Below, piece by piece: positions 1-12,224 of a DNA stretch of 64,000 bases. Position 1 is the stretch's first letter. The number at the start of each line of letters is the position of its first letter. Made by a program: the position numbers and the translations under genes. The notes beneath the pieces were generated by a model. It had not been told where the DNA came from. It ran no database searches and saw only the letters and a list, made by a program, of their open reading frames with translations. Origin of the DNA: Carex sylvatica (Eukaryota; Streptophyta; Magnoliopsida; Poales; Cyperaceae); contig CAXKVR010000467.1 in NCBI GenBank assembly GCA_964058845.1, positions 16,479 to 80,478 of the forward strand, in the 5' to 3' direction.

Positions 1-410
1 TGCAACAAATAAACAAAAACAATGTTTTGCAAATGGATTTATATCAATCTCTTTTTTATTGGTGGGGTTTCTTATATATTTTATTTCTTTCTTTCAAGGA
101 TGCTTCTGTCACACCTTCGAATCGATTTGGAGGTGCAACAATTCTACCGCATCTATTTATTATTCAATATACGTAAGATAAAGCATGAATCTTTTTTTAT
201 GTATTGTCAATAGCATCTATTATTTTCACTACATCCCAATTTATTTACAAGAATCATCTGACTATATTTAGTGGATAATGCTAGAGAAGTATTGTCTGCA
301 CCATGTCAGATAAAATAATATCAAATCTCATACCTTTATGTGGTCCTGCTGTCAAATACAATTCCAAAAGCATTTCTCAATCTTCGTCTAAGAGGCATGT
401 AATCCACAAG
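1..410. other. Intergenic, nothing recognised
   Basis: AT-rich sequence with no coding potential, RNA gene or clear repeat that I can support. The only open frame (22-213) has no recognisable composition or motif. Confidence 0.4.
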
Positions 411-792
411 GGGCCCCGTTTGACAAGAGTGGAATAGAGTGGAAAAGAGGTTCTATTCCCGCCGAACAAGAGAAGAAGCGAGTGGAATTGGGGAATTAAG
501 AATAGTGAAATTAAGTTTGAACTTTTGCTTTCAAACCCTTATTTTTTGCATTTTGGTCCCTCCTTTATTATTCTATGAGCCAATTCCATATTCCATGGAA
601 ATGATGGAATAGAAGAATTAGCTTTTTTCAAGAGAGAGATTTAGCTTGTTTACCGATGTTCTTCCACTCTTCGACTATTTCACTCTTCTACCATTAACCA
701 AACACGACTAGAATAGTGAAAAATTGAAGCATATTCCAAATTTCATTTTTTTCTCACTATTCCTCTATTCCAATGGTTTGTCAAATGGGCCC
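411..792. mobile_element. MITE with GGGCCC-type ends
   Basis: The left end reads GGGCCCCGTTTGACAAGAG and the right end TTTGTCAAATGGGCCC, so about 15-20 bp are inverted. The interior carries repeated TGGAATAGA/TCTATTCCA words in both orientations, giving a self-complementary element of about 380 bp. There is no ORF. GGGCCC-GTTTG ends occur in several plant DNA-transposon superfamilies. No convincing target-site duplication was found (AAGG lies on both sides, but is short and low-complexity), so the superfamily is left open. Confidence 0.6.
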
Positions 793-2900
793 AAGGGGAA
801 ACGAATGAGAAATAATAAATTATTTCTCAGTGCTAATTACCACTGAGATTATTGAATTCGAAGAAAATCCATATTTAGAATGAAATCATCGCATGAGAAA
901 AAAATATTCATTATATAATAACGAATGCAAATGCTCAATAACAATATCCAATTGAATAAAAAAAATTACATAAATAAATCATAACTCTATGAATCTCATC
1001 AGAATAAATAGTTTGGGCCTAAATCTTTTAATCCATAAAGTCTAGTAATGTTTGATTTTTTAACTTTACAATTTCTAGTATGGTAACACTCACAGATATC
1101 ATCCGACTTGCCATGTAGATGTCATCCAACAACCCACATCTGCCTTTTCAGATAACATATATCTGTCGTGTCAGGCTTATACTGTTCTAACTATCCTGAC
1201 AATTGGTTAACAGAAACAATATAAAATCAGTATTATAATACTGTCATTATCGAAATGAAAATTATTGATAAGACAGTTACCACAGTTCATTAGTCTTACA
1301 GTCACAATTCACATTTATCCAATATACCATACCCAATCGATACTGAGTTTAGTTGGAGCCATTCACCATATGCTGCATAAGGGTCATGGAGTAAAGTCTA
1401 GTGGCTAGCTAGACTTTATGATATATTAATAATTTTTTTCCACTATATGGAGGTTTAAGGATTACAACATTCAATATTCAATCAATTCAGTCATTGTAGT
1501 CACAATCAATCATTTGAAATAAGAATCAATCAATTGATAAACAATATCAATATGACAATCAACAGACTTATCTGTAGTTCAGTTTCAATTGTATTGGGTT
1601 ATGCATATGATGCAACAGTTCAATCAATGCAGTTAATCAAATATTCAAAATGCACAACGAGTTACAATTTAATTCTTAGTTATGAAGCTCAGACTAATCC
1701 AATAATCCCGCACTTGATATTGTAGGATAAATGGAGTGACCAGTCATTGCATATTAATTGTTCTTGACAGTCCCCCGGTCAAGTCCACTTCACAATAATC
1801 AATACTTATAACATAACAATATTTTCTTAATTATTAATTATAAAATTATTGTTTACAAAATCATTTACATATATTGAGTAATTTATTCATGTGTGACTAT
1901 TCATTGCAGTGTTGTAAAATGCAGCCGCATGATTTGTATATGCTACGTGCTTATGCAGTGGTTTTCTGCATAAAAAATCTTATGCAGTCAAATTCATGCA
2001 ATTTTGAATATACGAGCACATATACAGTTACACTTCTACTGCTCTAAACAATCAATCTAGCTATTAGTGTGAGCTTTAAGCAAGATTGAAAAAAAGGAAA
2101 AAAAGAGGCATCAAGTAAATTCACCAATTTCAAACACTAAACAAGTTTTCTTTTCATTTCAATCCTTGCATAAATTATAATTGTGCACTTAGAGTTGTTT
2201 AACAATTTCAAAACGTTAAATCATATTAAAAAGAAACAGGACAGTGAAAGATATATATACCCAATTAACAGTACTAGGTGCTTTGAGAGAGGAAATGAAC
2301 TCTGCTCCTTTTCTTGAGAAAATGATAACTCTCATATTCTCCAATTCGAACTGTTCAAAATCAATCAAATGGCTTCAATTACATCTGATTTAATTTAATA
2401 GATTATATTGATATGAAAGAAAAATGATAACTAGTTTTCTCCCAGTCTACAACAATAACTCAAAAATACAAAAGTAAATCGATTTCAATGATAAACACTA
2501 ATTGCCTACTATTTTTGATCATTTTCTGAGTCAAAATATATATAGCCTTTTTAAGATAATTTCATATTCTATCACTTTGTATTTGTTGTAAGTTTTTCAC
2601 TCTTACTTTACACGTTCTAAATGGTGTATTTATACACAATATTCTATCTGAAACTTTCTATTTAAGTACATAAGCTCTAATTGTAATTTTTTATTTATGA
2701 AAAAAATGTGAAGTTATATAACTTTTTTTTTTTGCCTTTTCTTCAATGATGACACAAGTGATAGACATAAAATATATACACATTCGTCTAGTTTTTATCA
2801 TGAAATAAGGTCAAATATCTTGTATTTTGAATATAAAGTGAATAAAATATACTTAGAATCAAGTTACTTCGTTTGCTCGGCTTTAGATTACAAGAAATGG
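793..2900. other. Long AT-rich intergenic stretch
   Basis: No gene, RNA or bounded mobile element recognised. There is a local cluster of TATGCAGT/ATGCAG words near 1910-2010 and many short A/T runs. The open frame at 1534-1725 is low-complexity and matches nothing I know. Confidence 0.35.
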
Positions 2901-4230
2901 TGAAAAATAAAGAAAAAGACTCCCAGTGCGGATGCACTCACCTTCAATGCGGATGCACTCAGTACTTAGACAAATTTTCAGCATCTCAGCACTTCACAAA
3001 AAAAGTTCGAGCCTAATGCGTCCGCAGTCACCAGCCAGTGCAGGTCAAGCCATCCGCACTCACTACTTAGCCGATTTTTGCAAGTTTCAAATTCTTCAGG
3101 GAAAGAGAAAAGTCCGAGGTTAGTGTGGATGCACTCAAAGAAATACGTAGAACATTTAGAAATCCAAATAAGAAAATTTGGAGCCAGTGTGGTTAAGTCA
3201 TCCGCACTAGACATGCAGACAATAAAAAATACACGTTTTCAACAGGATTTCTATTTCTGGCACATCAGGGATGCGTTTTAAAGGCCAAAATTAGACATGA
3301 TAGTATGAAAAATAATGTAAAGATAACACCTATTAACCCCACATTCTATCTTTTAAATTAGGCATGGTCTTTTACTCTAAAAGAAGGGGTTCATTCTCAT
3401 TCAAGGCATCAATCTCATCTCTCTCATCATTCCTTGGTGCATGTCTATTTCCATTGAATACAATGGAAAATTTACAAAAATTCTCGAAGTCCCGAAAGCT
3501 TTTCAAGGAAGGAGAAGAAGAAAATCCGAGCAAGAAGTCGGCAAGATTGAGGTTTTGGATCTAAAAAAGAGTGTAATCATTTCTTTATTTTATTTCTTCT
3601 TATTTTTGCCAAACTTTATAATGGATCTCTCCAAGAGAGAGTAGATCTATTTTATTCGGTTATATTATTTTTATTATTATTGGTTTTTAGGATTTGATTG
3701 TTAATTTCTGTGATTTATCATCTGTGTTGATTACATAGTTTAGTACTTAAATTGATCAAGTCCCGTGTTGGATTCGAAAGAACTAATATTGCTAGGATGG
3801 ATATAGAAGAGTATCAAAGTATGAACGCAAATATCCTAGGTTTGGATTAGGATCTAACCAATTTGTAATCTAAGTCGGAACTATAGAAATTAAGATTAGG
3901 GATTTAGTGAAGGACCTAACCGTGAAGTCAACCCCTAATTAGGATATCTCAAATTGAATCGGATATTGGTATGAAGGACTTAATCGTGAAGTACCAATAT
4001 TCGAGGAAATGATAGACTAACAAGAGCTTATGGTCTTGGTAGCTAGGGTGAAAGACCTGACCATGAAGTCCGAATTACCTAGGCACGTTATTAATTCATG
4101 AAAGTGTTTCTTTTTAACATATTATGTTAGAAACTTAATCAAATCATACATGAATTTAAATAAACCGAATAGATAGAATTATCAAGGAATTGTAGACCGA
4201 ATGTTCCTAGATCTCCTTGATCGCACAGGA
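2901..4230. repeat. Repeat-derived DNA with recurring GCGGATGCACTCA-like words
   Basis: Between about 2925 and 3215 the words GCGGATGCACTCA and CATCCGCACT recur in both orientations. They look like variants of one motif. Between about 3900 and 4080 a phrase of the type GAAGGACCTAACCGTGAAGTC recurs at least three times with substitutions (GGACTTAATCGTGAAGT, AGACCTGACCATGAAGTC). No ORF spans the region and no LTR pair was found. Decayed retrotransposon non-coding DNA is the likeliest explanation, by style only. Confidence 0.35.
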
Positions 4231-5700
4231 ATATATGCTACAAAGTCTCAGTATAGCAAGCTATACTTTTTAAACCTTTGTTATACTCTGTCAATTCAGA
4301 TAACAAGTATACTATCCTGTCGTTGAGTATGCTCAGGTATTGATCCACAGGGACGGAAGAAAAACACTGGGCTTATCCTAAAATTACTTGAAATTCTAGA
4401 AGTGTAAGAGATTGGTTTGGTTTTAGTTCTAACAATTCTACTGATTTATGATAAGTTTGAAAGACAATAAAAGATAATTAAAGTTGTTTTCAATTGATAA
4501 AAAGGCATTTCCAGGGTTCATATTTCATTTCTGTTCAGCCTCGAGGCATACGGCCCATACAGATTCTCGTACGGTCCGTATGGGACCTCGAGTTAATGCT
4601 GCAGCCACTGTTTCCTGTGTTGGTACTGTGTTTAGGGTTTCTTTTCGACCAGATCTAGATACCTAACCTCAACTTTCGCATTTTGGCCTAATACCCGATT
4701 ACCGGACTCAAGTACTTCCCTCTTAGATGCGTTAAACCTCAACTTTCGCATTTTGGCCTAATTTATCTAAGTTACTTGTTAGTTTACTAAAAGTATCCAA
4801 GGACTTTCGCCTCAAGGAAAGTTTCGCCTTTCGGGTACTCCTTGGTTTCACCCTACTTCATATACTTTACTCGGTTGGAATGAATGTCATAGACTTGGCT
4901 CCTAACACTTAGATGTGCGCATTCATCTAACAGGATGACTAATCAATTCAAGCAAGCACAAATAAAGCAATAAAAATACTACACAACATAGTAAAAACAA
5001 GCATTCAACACAAGATCCAAGTAGCATGCAAACAAAGCTAAACTAGAAACTACATCTTACCCCTAGAAACAAAGTAAATTAGCTACTCATGTTCATGAGA
5101 TAACACAAATAACAAGAAATAAAAGAGTTCATGATAAAACAGTGGAAAATCCGAAGATCCGTTCAAAACTCGCGTTCTTCCCTTCTCTTTCTCTTTTCCT
5201 CCTGTCCAAGGCACCTAGCAAGAATGAATGAATGATTTGATAGATATAATGTTATTCCTCCCTTTTTCTTTTTTCTGCTGTGGAATATCTCCTTTAATGC
5301 CCCAGATCACGCCTCCAGGGGTTTCCTTTTCGACTCCTCAAATCGTGCTCAATTCAGATTCCAGCTGGATTTTCTGAATCAGCGTTGTACTGCCCGTACG
5401 GGATCCTGTACGGACCGTATGCCTGGCTTAGACTTGGAAACTTTGTGCCTCTGTTGTGGATCCTTCTGTGTGGTTGGGCAGATCTTGTACGGCCTGTACA
5501 GAATATCATACGGGCCGTATGAAAAGTAGTCAGATGCAGTTTTTCACCCTTTTTTCTTGCAAAATACCAAACAAAGCATAGCGGTACCACATTTCATCGA
5601 AATACAAGTAAAAAGTCCACATTCATAAGTTTTAAAGCACATGTTTCATTGTAAATTAGAGCCATAATTTAGATATAATATGGAGATATCACTCCTCAAA
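4231..5700. repeat. Repeat-derived DNA with paired TACGGNCCGTA palindromes
   Basis: Three similar blocks lie near 4548-4590, 5388-5430 and 5486-5522. Each has two TACGGNCCGTA-like palindromes about 10 bases apart, for example CGTACGGTCCGTATGG. A phrase CTCAACTTTCGCATTTTGG is directly repeated at about 4668 and 4737. The text TATTGATCCACAGGGACGG (about 4337) resembles wording seen in plant retroelement non-coding regions. No coding domain survives. A Ty3-type origin is a guess. Confidence 0.35.
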
Positions 5701-5800
5701 CTTGAAAGCAAACCAATCTTTTATTTATTTATTTTATTTACATTTATTATTTAAAACTCCTCTCTACCGGGCATTGAACCCAAACTTAGGATTGTTAGAA

Positions 5801-5820
5801 CCCCCCCCCCCCCCCCCCCC
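5801..5820. repeat. Poly-C run of 20
   Basis: Twenty consecutive C on the plus strand, G-rich on the minus strand and able to form a quadruplex. The length is likely unstable and hard to sequence. Confidence 0.9.
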
Positions 5821-6470
5821 AATTTTACTTTACCTTCTTTTATTTTTCTAAAATTAATTGATAAAGTCGAAATCTAGTCTTTAACCATACTCTCTGTGTT
5901 CAACACCTAGATACTACAATAATAGATTGTACGCTTGCAACTAACATTTATTTGAGTATTAAAGATAATAAATTTGAAGGCAAAAAGAATATACATCAAG
6001 CACAATTCCATGTACTAAAAATACTCAACAACAAGCGATATAAATTTGAGGCTATTTAATTAATTCTATTTATCTTAATTTTACATTTCATTTCTCAATA
6101 TGTGGTCTGATGTCAGGTCGTAATTGTTCAATATACATCTAGATTTGCCTAGCTATTTTAAAAAAATTTACGAATCAAGTTCATACAAAACTGATTGTTG
6201 ATCGAACGGCTACAATAATCAGCATGGACTGAATTTGATATGATACCTTACTTGATATCAGTGGAGGTATTCATATCAAATGTTATAAATCTAATTGCAA
6301 ATGTTTTTCGACTCGTGTGCTAAGGATTGGACAGCTAATTACACTTTGTTCATGATACAATAATGTCATAAGTTTATATAAACTTGATTAATACATACTT
6401 TTTTATATGAACATGGAGAATTAGCTAAAATAGGAAATGCGGTGCCTAATAAGCAAAAGGCTGTTAAAGG
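5821..6470. other. Intergenic, nothing recognised
   Basis: AT-rich DNA without coding potential or clear repeat structure. Confidence 0.35.
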
Positions 6471-6477
6471 AAACCTG

Positions 6478-7180
6478 CTGGTTTATCATTTATTTTTCTT
6501 TTTGGCGAGCACATGCACTATCCCAAAATAGGTGTTAATAAAATCATCAAAAGATTCAAAACAGTATTGAGATTTGAGAATATGGTATATATGCGGGAAT
6601 TTATTATTTATAGAAATTATTATTAAAAATAAATAAAAACAGAGAAAGTACCTTTATTTTTCGATGTAATAGATGAAATTGAAATATTTTTTCGGCTTCA
6701 AAGTGTGTTTTATTTTTTTCAGAAATGGTGGCTGAGTTTTTTTAAACATAAAAGACACTGAGATTTTTTAAATCAGAAAGAGGTTAAATTTTTTTCTGAA
6801 ATAGAAAAAATGTGAAGTATTTTCTACAACATAATAAAACACTCTAGATCAGAGAAAAAAAAAATTGGTTCTAAAGATTGGAGCCGGAACTTTTTTCGAG
6901 CCCATCTATAACATAAAAAATTAGGTTCTCTTTCTGTTTTTATTTATTTTTTAATAATAATTTCTATGAATAAAAATCGCTATCTATGCCAAAAGGTGTC
7001 AACCTTTCCATTTAGTGCTCAATGTACTAGAATTTAAGTTGAATTGGCAAAAATCGCTATCTATGACAAAAGGTGTCAACCTTAATTTGCATTTAGGCTT
7101 ATTTTACTAGAATTCAAGTTGAATTGGCGTTAAGGAATAAAATATTAGGTATAACTAGAATACTAGATGCATATCACATT
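6478..7180. repeat. Copy A of a duplicated segment, interrupted by insertions
   Basis: The stretches flanking the MITE at 6595-6980 match 8839-9055. Shared words include CCAAAATAGGTGTTAAT, CAGTATTGAGATTTGAGAA, GAATTCAAGTTGAA and AATAAAATATTAGGT. Copy A also contains a tandem duplication of about 65 bp (about 6973-7038 and 7039-7110) that includes the last bases of the inserted MITE, so it arose after that insertion. Copy B lacks both the MITE and the element at 7187-8210. Confidence 0.7.
6595..6980. mobile_element. Mutator-like MITE with 9-bp target-site duplication
   Basis: A 386-bp element with inverted ends of about 55 bp. The left end starts GGGAATTTATTATTTATAG; the reverse complement of the right end starts GCGATTTTTATTCATAG. 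The two then stay nearly identical through AAATTATTATTAAAAA to an inner ACCT. It is flanked by TATATATGC (6586-6594) and TATCTATGC (6981-6989), 8 of 9 matching, the length typical of Mutator-like elements. There is no transposase ORF. The related segment at 8839-9055 lacks the insertion. Confidence 0.8.
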
Positions 7181-7186
7181 ATTTCA

Positions 7187-8210
7187 GTGTTCTAAATAGA
7201 GCGCTATAGTGTTTTTTGAACCTAAAATCTAAGCTATGACATGAAAATGTACTATTTGAGCTACGGACAATATAGCAGTAATAGCGGTCCGCTATAGCGC
7301 ATAGCGTGTAGCGCAAATAGTGCGTGCTATGCAACATGAGCTGTTTTTTTTTTCTTTTCAATTTATATGGACTTTAAGTAAAGGCTCATATTGGATTTTA
7401 ACCGTGATTTTTTTTTTTTGCAATTGACGTACTAAGTTTTATATTAAACTATTAATTATTACATGAGAGATCCATAAAACGAAATCAAATAAGGAATCTA
7501 CAGCGCGCTATGCAACATAAGTTGTTTTTCTTTTCAATTTATATGAGCTATAAATAAAGGCTTAGATTGGATGTTAACCGTGATTTTTTTTCAATTGACG
7601 TATTAAGTTTTATATTAAACTATTAATTATTAAATGAGAGATCCATCAAACGAAATTAAATAAGGAAGCTATAGCGCGCTATGCAACATGAGTTATTATT
7701 TTTTTTTTCTTTTCAATTTATATGAGCTTTAAATAAAGGCTCAGGTTGAATATATTAAGATATTTCTTGAAGTAACAAAATGATACTTACTATATGGTAG
7801 TTTGAATATTTTGAATAGATTAAGATAGTTAATTATGCCATGATCTCTAGGTTATTTTGAAATTTAAATAGAAAAAAGATAGATTATGTCATGATGTTGA
7901 ATATATTTTGAATAGAAAAAGATCGATAGTTAATGATATTATTATTACTATGGATATTTTGAGTCGCAATTTGGACTTTGTATTAGTTTAGTATGAATAG
8001 TATAATTTTTTAATCAATTTGATATTATTTATTGTTCTATGAGACTTAAATAATGTTGATATTTAGTACAAATATATTATATATTTTTTATAAAAATAAA
8101 AAAAATGCTATGTAGTATAACTTTCGCTATAGCGACTCTATTCGCTATAGCTTTTTTTGTAGGCTTCCTGCTATATATGTATGACGCGATAAATGCTATT
8201 TAGAACCTTG
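7187..8210. mobile_element. Non-autonomous inverted-repeat element, about 1.0 kb
   Basis: The left end reads GTGTTCTAAATAGAGCGC; the reverse complement of the right end reads CAAGGTTCTAAATAGC. The flanks CATTATTTCA and CATTATTCA differ by one indel and look like a duplication of 9-10 bp. The interior is rich in GCTATAGCGC-type words near both ends and has no transposase frame. A related terminal sequence (GCTATTTAGAACCTTG) appears inside the MULE at 13485-13502. Mutator-like or hAT-like origin; the duplication length favours Mutator-like. Confidence 0.6.
7325..7745. repeat. About 175-bp tandem repeat, 2.4 copies
   Basis: Inside the 7187-8210 element, a unit beginning GCTATGCAACATGAG and running through TTTTCAATTTATATG, TAACCGTGATTTTTTTT and TTAAACTATTAATTATT is repeated at about 7325, 7507 and (partially) 7678. 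The copies differ by scattered substitutions and T-run length. Confidence 0.75.
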
Positions 8211-8304
8211 CATTATTCACATATATAATTTTGGTAACTAGTTGTTTGTCTCCGGTCTTTGTGAAACTCAAATTTAGTTTTAATAGTATTAGACTATTAG
8301 TTAA

Positions 8305-8711
8305 GAGTTGGGCTATAGTGCATTGCAATGTATAGTCTCTCTTGTGCATTGGACTCACAACTGTTGGATTCAAAGTTCAAATAGTCGATTCAAACTGTTC
8401 ATCTTGTTCTCCATATTAATACGTATTTGGAGACCAAATTTTATATTTTTAGGAAAAAAAAATATTATTATTTTAGATTTATTGAAAATTGTTGTTTTTC
8501 AGATAAATTTGGACTATAAAAAAAGTAGTTTTTAATAAATCTAAAAAAATAGTAAAAAATTTTCAAAAATATAAAATTTGGTCTCCAAACACATATTACT
8601 GTAGAGAACAAGATGAACGGTTTGGATCGGTAATTTGGACTTTGAATCTGGTAATTTATAGTTTAATGTACAAAAATATTTATGCATTGTTAATATATAG
8701 TAGTCTTATTC
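8305..8711. mobile_element. MITE of the recurrent core group
   Basis: The left end reads GAGTTGGGCTATAGTGC. The inner arms contain GGAGACCAAATTTTATATTT and its reverse complement (about 8430 and 8570), bracketing an AT-rich centre. The outer right end is decayed and its position approximate. The short frame at 8308-8535 is only this element read through. Confidence 0.6.
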
Positions 8712-8838
8712 ATTAATTAATATGTGCCAGGTAAAAAAAAAGAAAATTATCTAATGGTAACTAAACACTTTTTTTTAATTCGAAATTCGGACAGAATTTT
8801 TTTTATAAATATTCGAAAGTTAAAAGACTACATCGGAT

Positions 8839-9055
8839 TTATCATTTATTTTATTTATTGGCGGGCACACTATTCCAAAATAGGTGTTAATTAATTAAAT
8901 CAAACAGTATTGAGATTTGAGAATATGGCATCTATGCCAAAAAGTGTCAAACTTTTGCATTTAGGGCTCATTGTAATTGAATTCAAGTTGAAGTAAGCTG
9001 TAAGCGTCACGCAATAAAATATTAGGTCACTAGATACAAATCACACATATACTTT
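8839..9055. repeat. Copy B of duplicated segment (empty sites)
   Basis: Uninterrupted relative of 6478-7180. At the points where copy A carries the 386-bp MITE and the 1.0-kb element, this copy reads straight through (near 8927-8937 and 9042). It therefore serves as an internal pre-insertion reference. Confidence 0.65.
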
Positions 9056-10112
9056 TTTCTATGGTCGGCAAAAGATTTCGTAACTCATCACTTTTTTCTT
9101 TTTTTTTAAACTTGGTAGATGCTTATATTAATAAATGTGATTACAACATGCGGTTTCAAATTATTATAAGTTATGCTATAACCTCACATACTTTGTATTT
9201 GAATCTATTCACAAATCCTGTTGCCTCCTACTAGCGACGCTGTTGCCTCCTACAAGAAATTGATTTATCTTGTCACGAGCAAGTTCAAATTTGACTCATT
9301 TTAGCTCGTACTAGTTCGATTTGTATCTCAATGTGTGCGAAAAGAAGATGAAACTTGTTACTATTTTTTACGTAGCTATCATGAAGAAATGAAACTTACT
9401 GTAAGAAGAACACAAAATTATATTCAAGTTTAAGGTTGATGTGCGGCTCATAACACTATATCAGAGAAAATTATTGATATATGACGTAATTTACATCATA
9501 AATGAACTGTTAACGAGCTAGTTCCTCTCAGCTCATAATTGACTCGACTAATTAACTCATTTCATCATGCCTCTATTTGTTTGTGTTGATACTAATAGAG
9601 ACGCAATGTTATTATTGCATAAGTCTGTTACACAAGAATAGAAAAAAAGTTACAATTAGTAACTTAAAGTCTCTGTCGCATATCTAGTAATAAATTTTGT
9701 CTTGAAATTAATTTTATATTTGAATCCTGTTTCAAATAGTGGTTAATTGATTGAATTAATTGAGTTGTATACATATACTCTATATCCGAAACCTTGTAGA
9801 TATATCCAGAAATTATTAAGCATATTTCCGAATTCCAAACAATGAATTAAAATGAAACGAAATGAAGAAATTATAGAATACCTGGATGGATGAAGAGCGC
9901 ACAGGAGAATAGAGTTCGCTCTGCGGCATGCCTCTTGAGTCTTGACCTTTTTTTTTTTCCTTTTTTTATTTTACTTGGAGACTAGAAATTTAAATCCAAC
10001 CAGTTAAGCTAATTAATTTAAGTGCATGCTACTCTTCATTGAACCCTTGTAGACGCTGAGTTATGGACAGATAGATACAAATTATATGTGTAACTGTGTA
10101 TATAAATAGAGA
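9056..10112. other. Intergenic, nothing recognised
   Basis: AT-rich with no gene, structural RNA or bounded element that I can support. Confidence 0.35.
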
Positions 10113-10930
10113 GAGAATTGGACTATAGTACTTTGCGAAGTAAAACGAGTGTTCTACTTCACATCTACATCTTTAATTTTAAAGATCAAAATGTTGATCC
10201 GAAATGTTCAAGTTGATCTCCATATTAAATTGTACTTTGAGAAAATTTTACATTTTTTAGAAAAAATTTACAATTTTTTTGGAATTTTTTAAATCATTAT
10301 TTTTCAGAAAATTGTGAACCATAAAAAATCAGTGATTTTAAAAAGTTTCAAAAAAATTTCTAAAAAAATGTAGAACGAGTATTTTACTTCACACTCATAT
10401 TTTGCGCTTTTAAAGTTCAAAACGTCGATCCGAACTGTTCAAGTTGATATTTGTATTAAATTGTGCTTAGAGACCAAATTTTATATTTTTTGAAATTTGT
10501 TACTATTTTTTTAGAATTTTTGAAAATCGTTGTTTTCTCATGGTCTAGAATTTTCTGAAAAATGTTTTGTTTCGGATCTGTGGTGTAACTAATTGGTTTT
10601 TTTATTTTCAAAGTCCAAACAGTCGATTCAAACCGTTAGATGTGATCTTTATATTAAAGTGTTCTTAAAGACCAAATTTTACATATTTTATAATTTTTTT
10701 ACTATTTATTAAGTAAGTTTTAAAATTGCTGATTTTAATAAACACTGAAATTATTTTAAATCATTGAAAACAATGATTTTAAAAGTGTCTTAATAAATAG
10801 TAAAAAAAAATTTAAAAAAATGTAAAATTTAGTCTCCAAAGTCCAAAAACATTTTAATAGATTGAATGTTAAATTGTTTGAATCGACTGTTTAAACTTTA
10901 AATGTAAAAACCGAAGCGTTTGTTCTACGA
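10113..10930. mobile_element. Composite or nested MITEs of the recurrent core group
   Basis: The start GAGAATTGGACTATAGTAC continues into AAGTAAAACGAGTG, like the element at 34094. A second start-like segment (GAACGAGTATTTTACTTCAC) occurs near 10373, and core arms (AGAGACCAAATTTTA and reverse complements) recur at about 10235, 10458, 10665 and 10825. At least two related elements are joined or nested here. Their individual limits cannot be fixed. Confidence 0.5.
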
Positions 10931-12224
10931 CTTAGGAATAAACATTTTGATATTAACCACTTAGAATGTGTGTGTGTTTATATGTATTGAGAAAATTTCA
11001 AATTATGAGAGTGATTAAGCCACCCTGAGCTATAACCGGATCTAATACTTAAAACTATTCAAATTATATAATAAACGTTACATTCATAATCATAAGTTGA
11101 GTAAGTCAAATTGAGTTTAGCTTATCCAATTTATCAAGTATCGAGGTCATTATCCATACAATAATTCGGAATAGAAAAAAAGACAATTATTCTATCATCA
11201 GTTTCAATTTTTTCATACGATACGCCCCTACGAGCTTAGAAAAGGCTAAATAAATTATTTACTTAATTAATTAATTAAAGTTGTATGAAGAGGTAGTTCC
11301 ACATAAATTACCTTTTTTATCTTAAAAGCTACCGACCGTACAAGTAATTAATTCCTTTAATGTACGAATCAAATCAAAGCAAAAGGATCAAAATTTCCTT
11401 TTTTACTTTATAACCTTTTGCAAAAGCAAAGCCAAACAGTATCAATATGTCATCCCAAGAGAACACATGCGAATGCAACCCAAAAGCACATCATATAATT
11501 ATAGTCACAAGATTCGCAAATTAAATCTGAATTAAATATGAAAAAGTTGTTTCTTTGATGATATTGAACCAAACTTTGACCGAATTAAACTCAAATAATT
11601 CACAAATTTTATGAATTTTTCGCGAATTTTTTCCAATTTTTTCCATAACATTTTTTTTTGCTCTCTTGTAGGACTGAGATCTCTGGTTTAGATAATTCTG
11701 AATTATTCCCGAATTATACCCGAATTATTTCCGAATCACGAATTTTTAACATTGCCGAACTGAATCCGAATAATTCATTTGTCACCATGCATACAAAAAG
11801 AGTATGTTAGAATAACTTAAAAGGCAATTTAAAGACTGAATGTCTCTTAATATTATTTAATTTTACTTTTGAGAATTTTATTAAAATGAGTTTTAATATA
11901 AATGACAGAATACTACATTTGTGAGTTTTTAAAATTTAGAAGGATAAATATAATATAATTTTTTTTAAAGTAAAAATACATAATTTTGAATTTTTTGAAA
12001 AGTATACTTAAAATATTTACTATACATTTCAAAAGAACCATGGAACTGAAAAAGCAGACCTCAATTATACAAAAAAATTAAAAAAAATGACTTCAAACAT
12101 ACAAGAAAAAAAGATGATGTTTTTCTTTGAATCATATGCATGTAACACAAATTTTCTGAACTGCTTTTTCTTTGTTTGAATGATTTTATAATCACTCAGA
12201 GAAAGGGTTGGACCGTTGAATCAC
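10931..12224. other. Intergenic, AT-rich
   Basis: No gene recognised. Around 11695-11745 there is a degenerate short tandem repeat of CCGAATTAT(A/T)-like units. The rest is unassigned. Confidence 0.35.

Noticed and set aside
3364..3644. Two overlapping basic frames
   Set aside because: Repeat-derived region; no domain and no supporting splice structure.
8308..8535. 75-residue frame
   Set aside because: Lies within an inverted-repeat MITE and encodes its arms.
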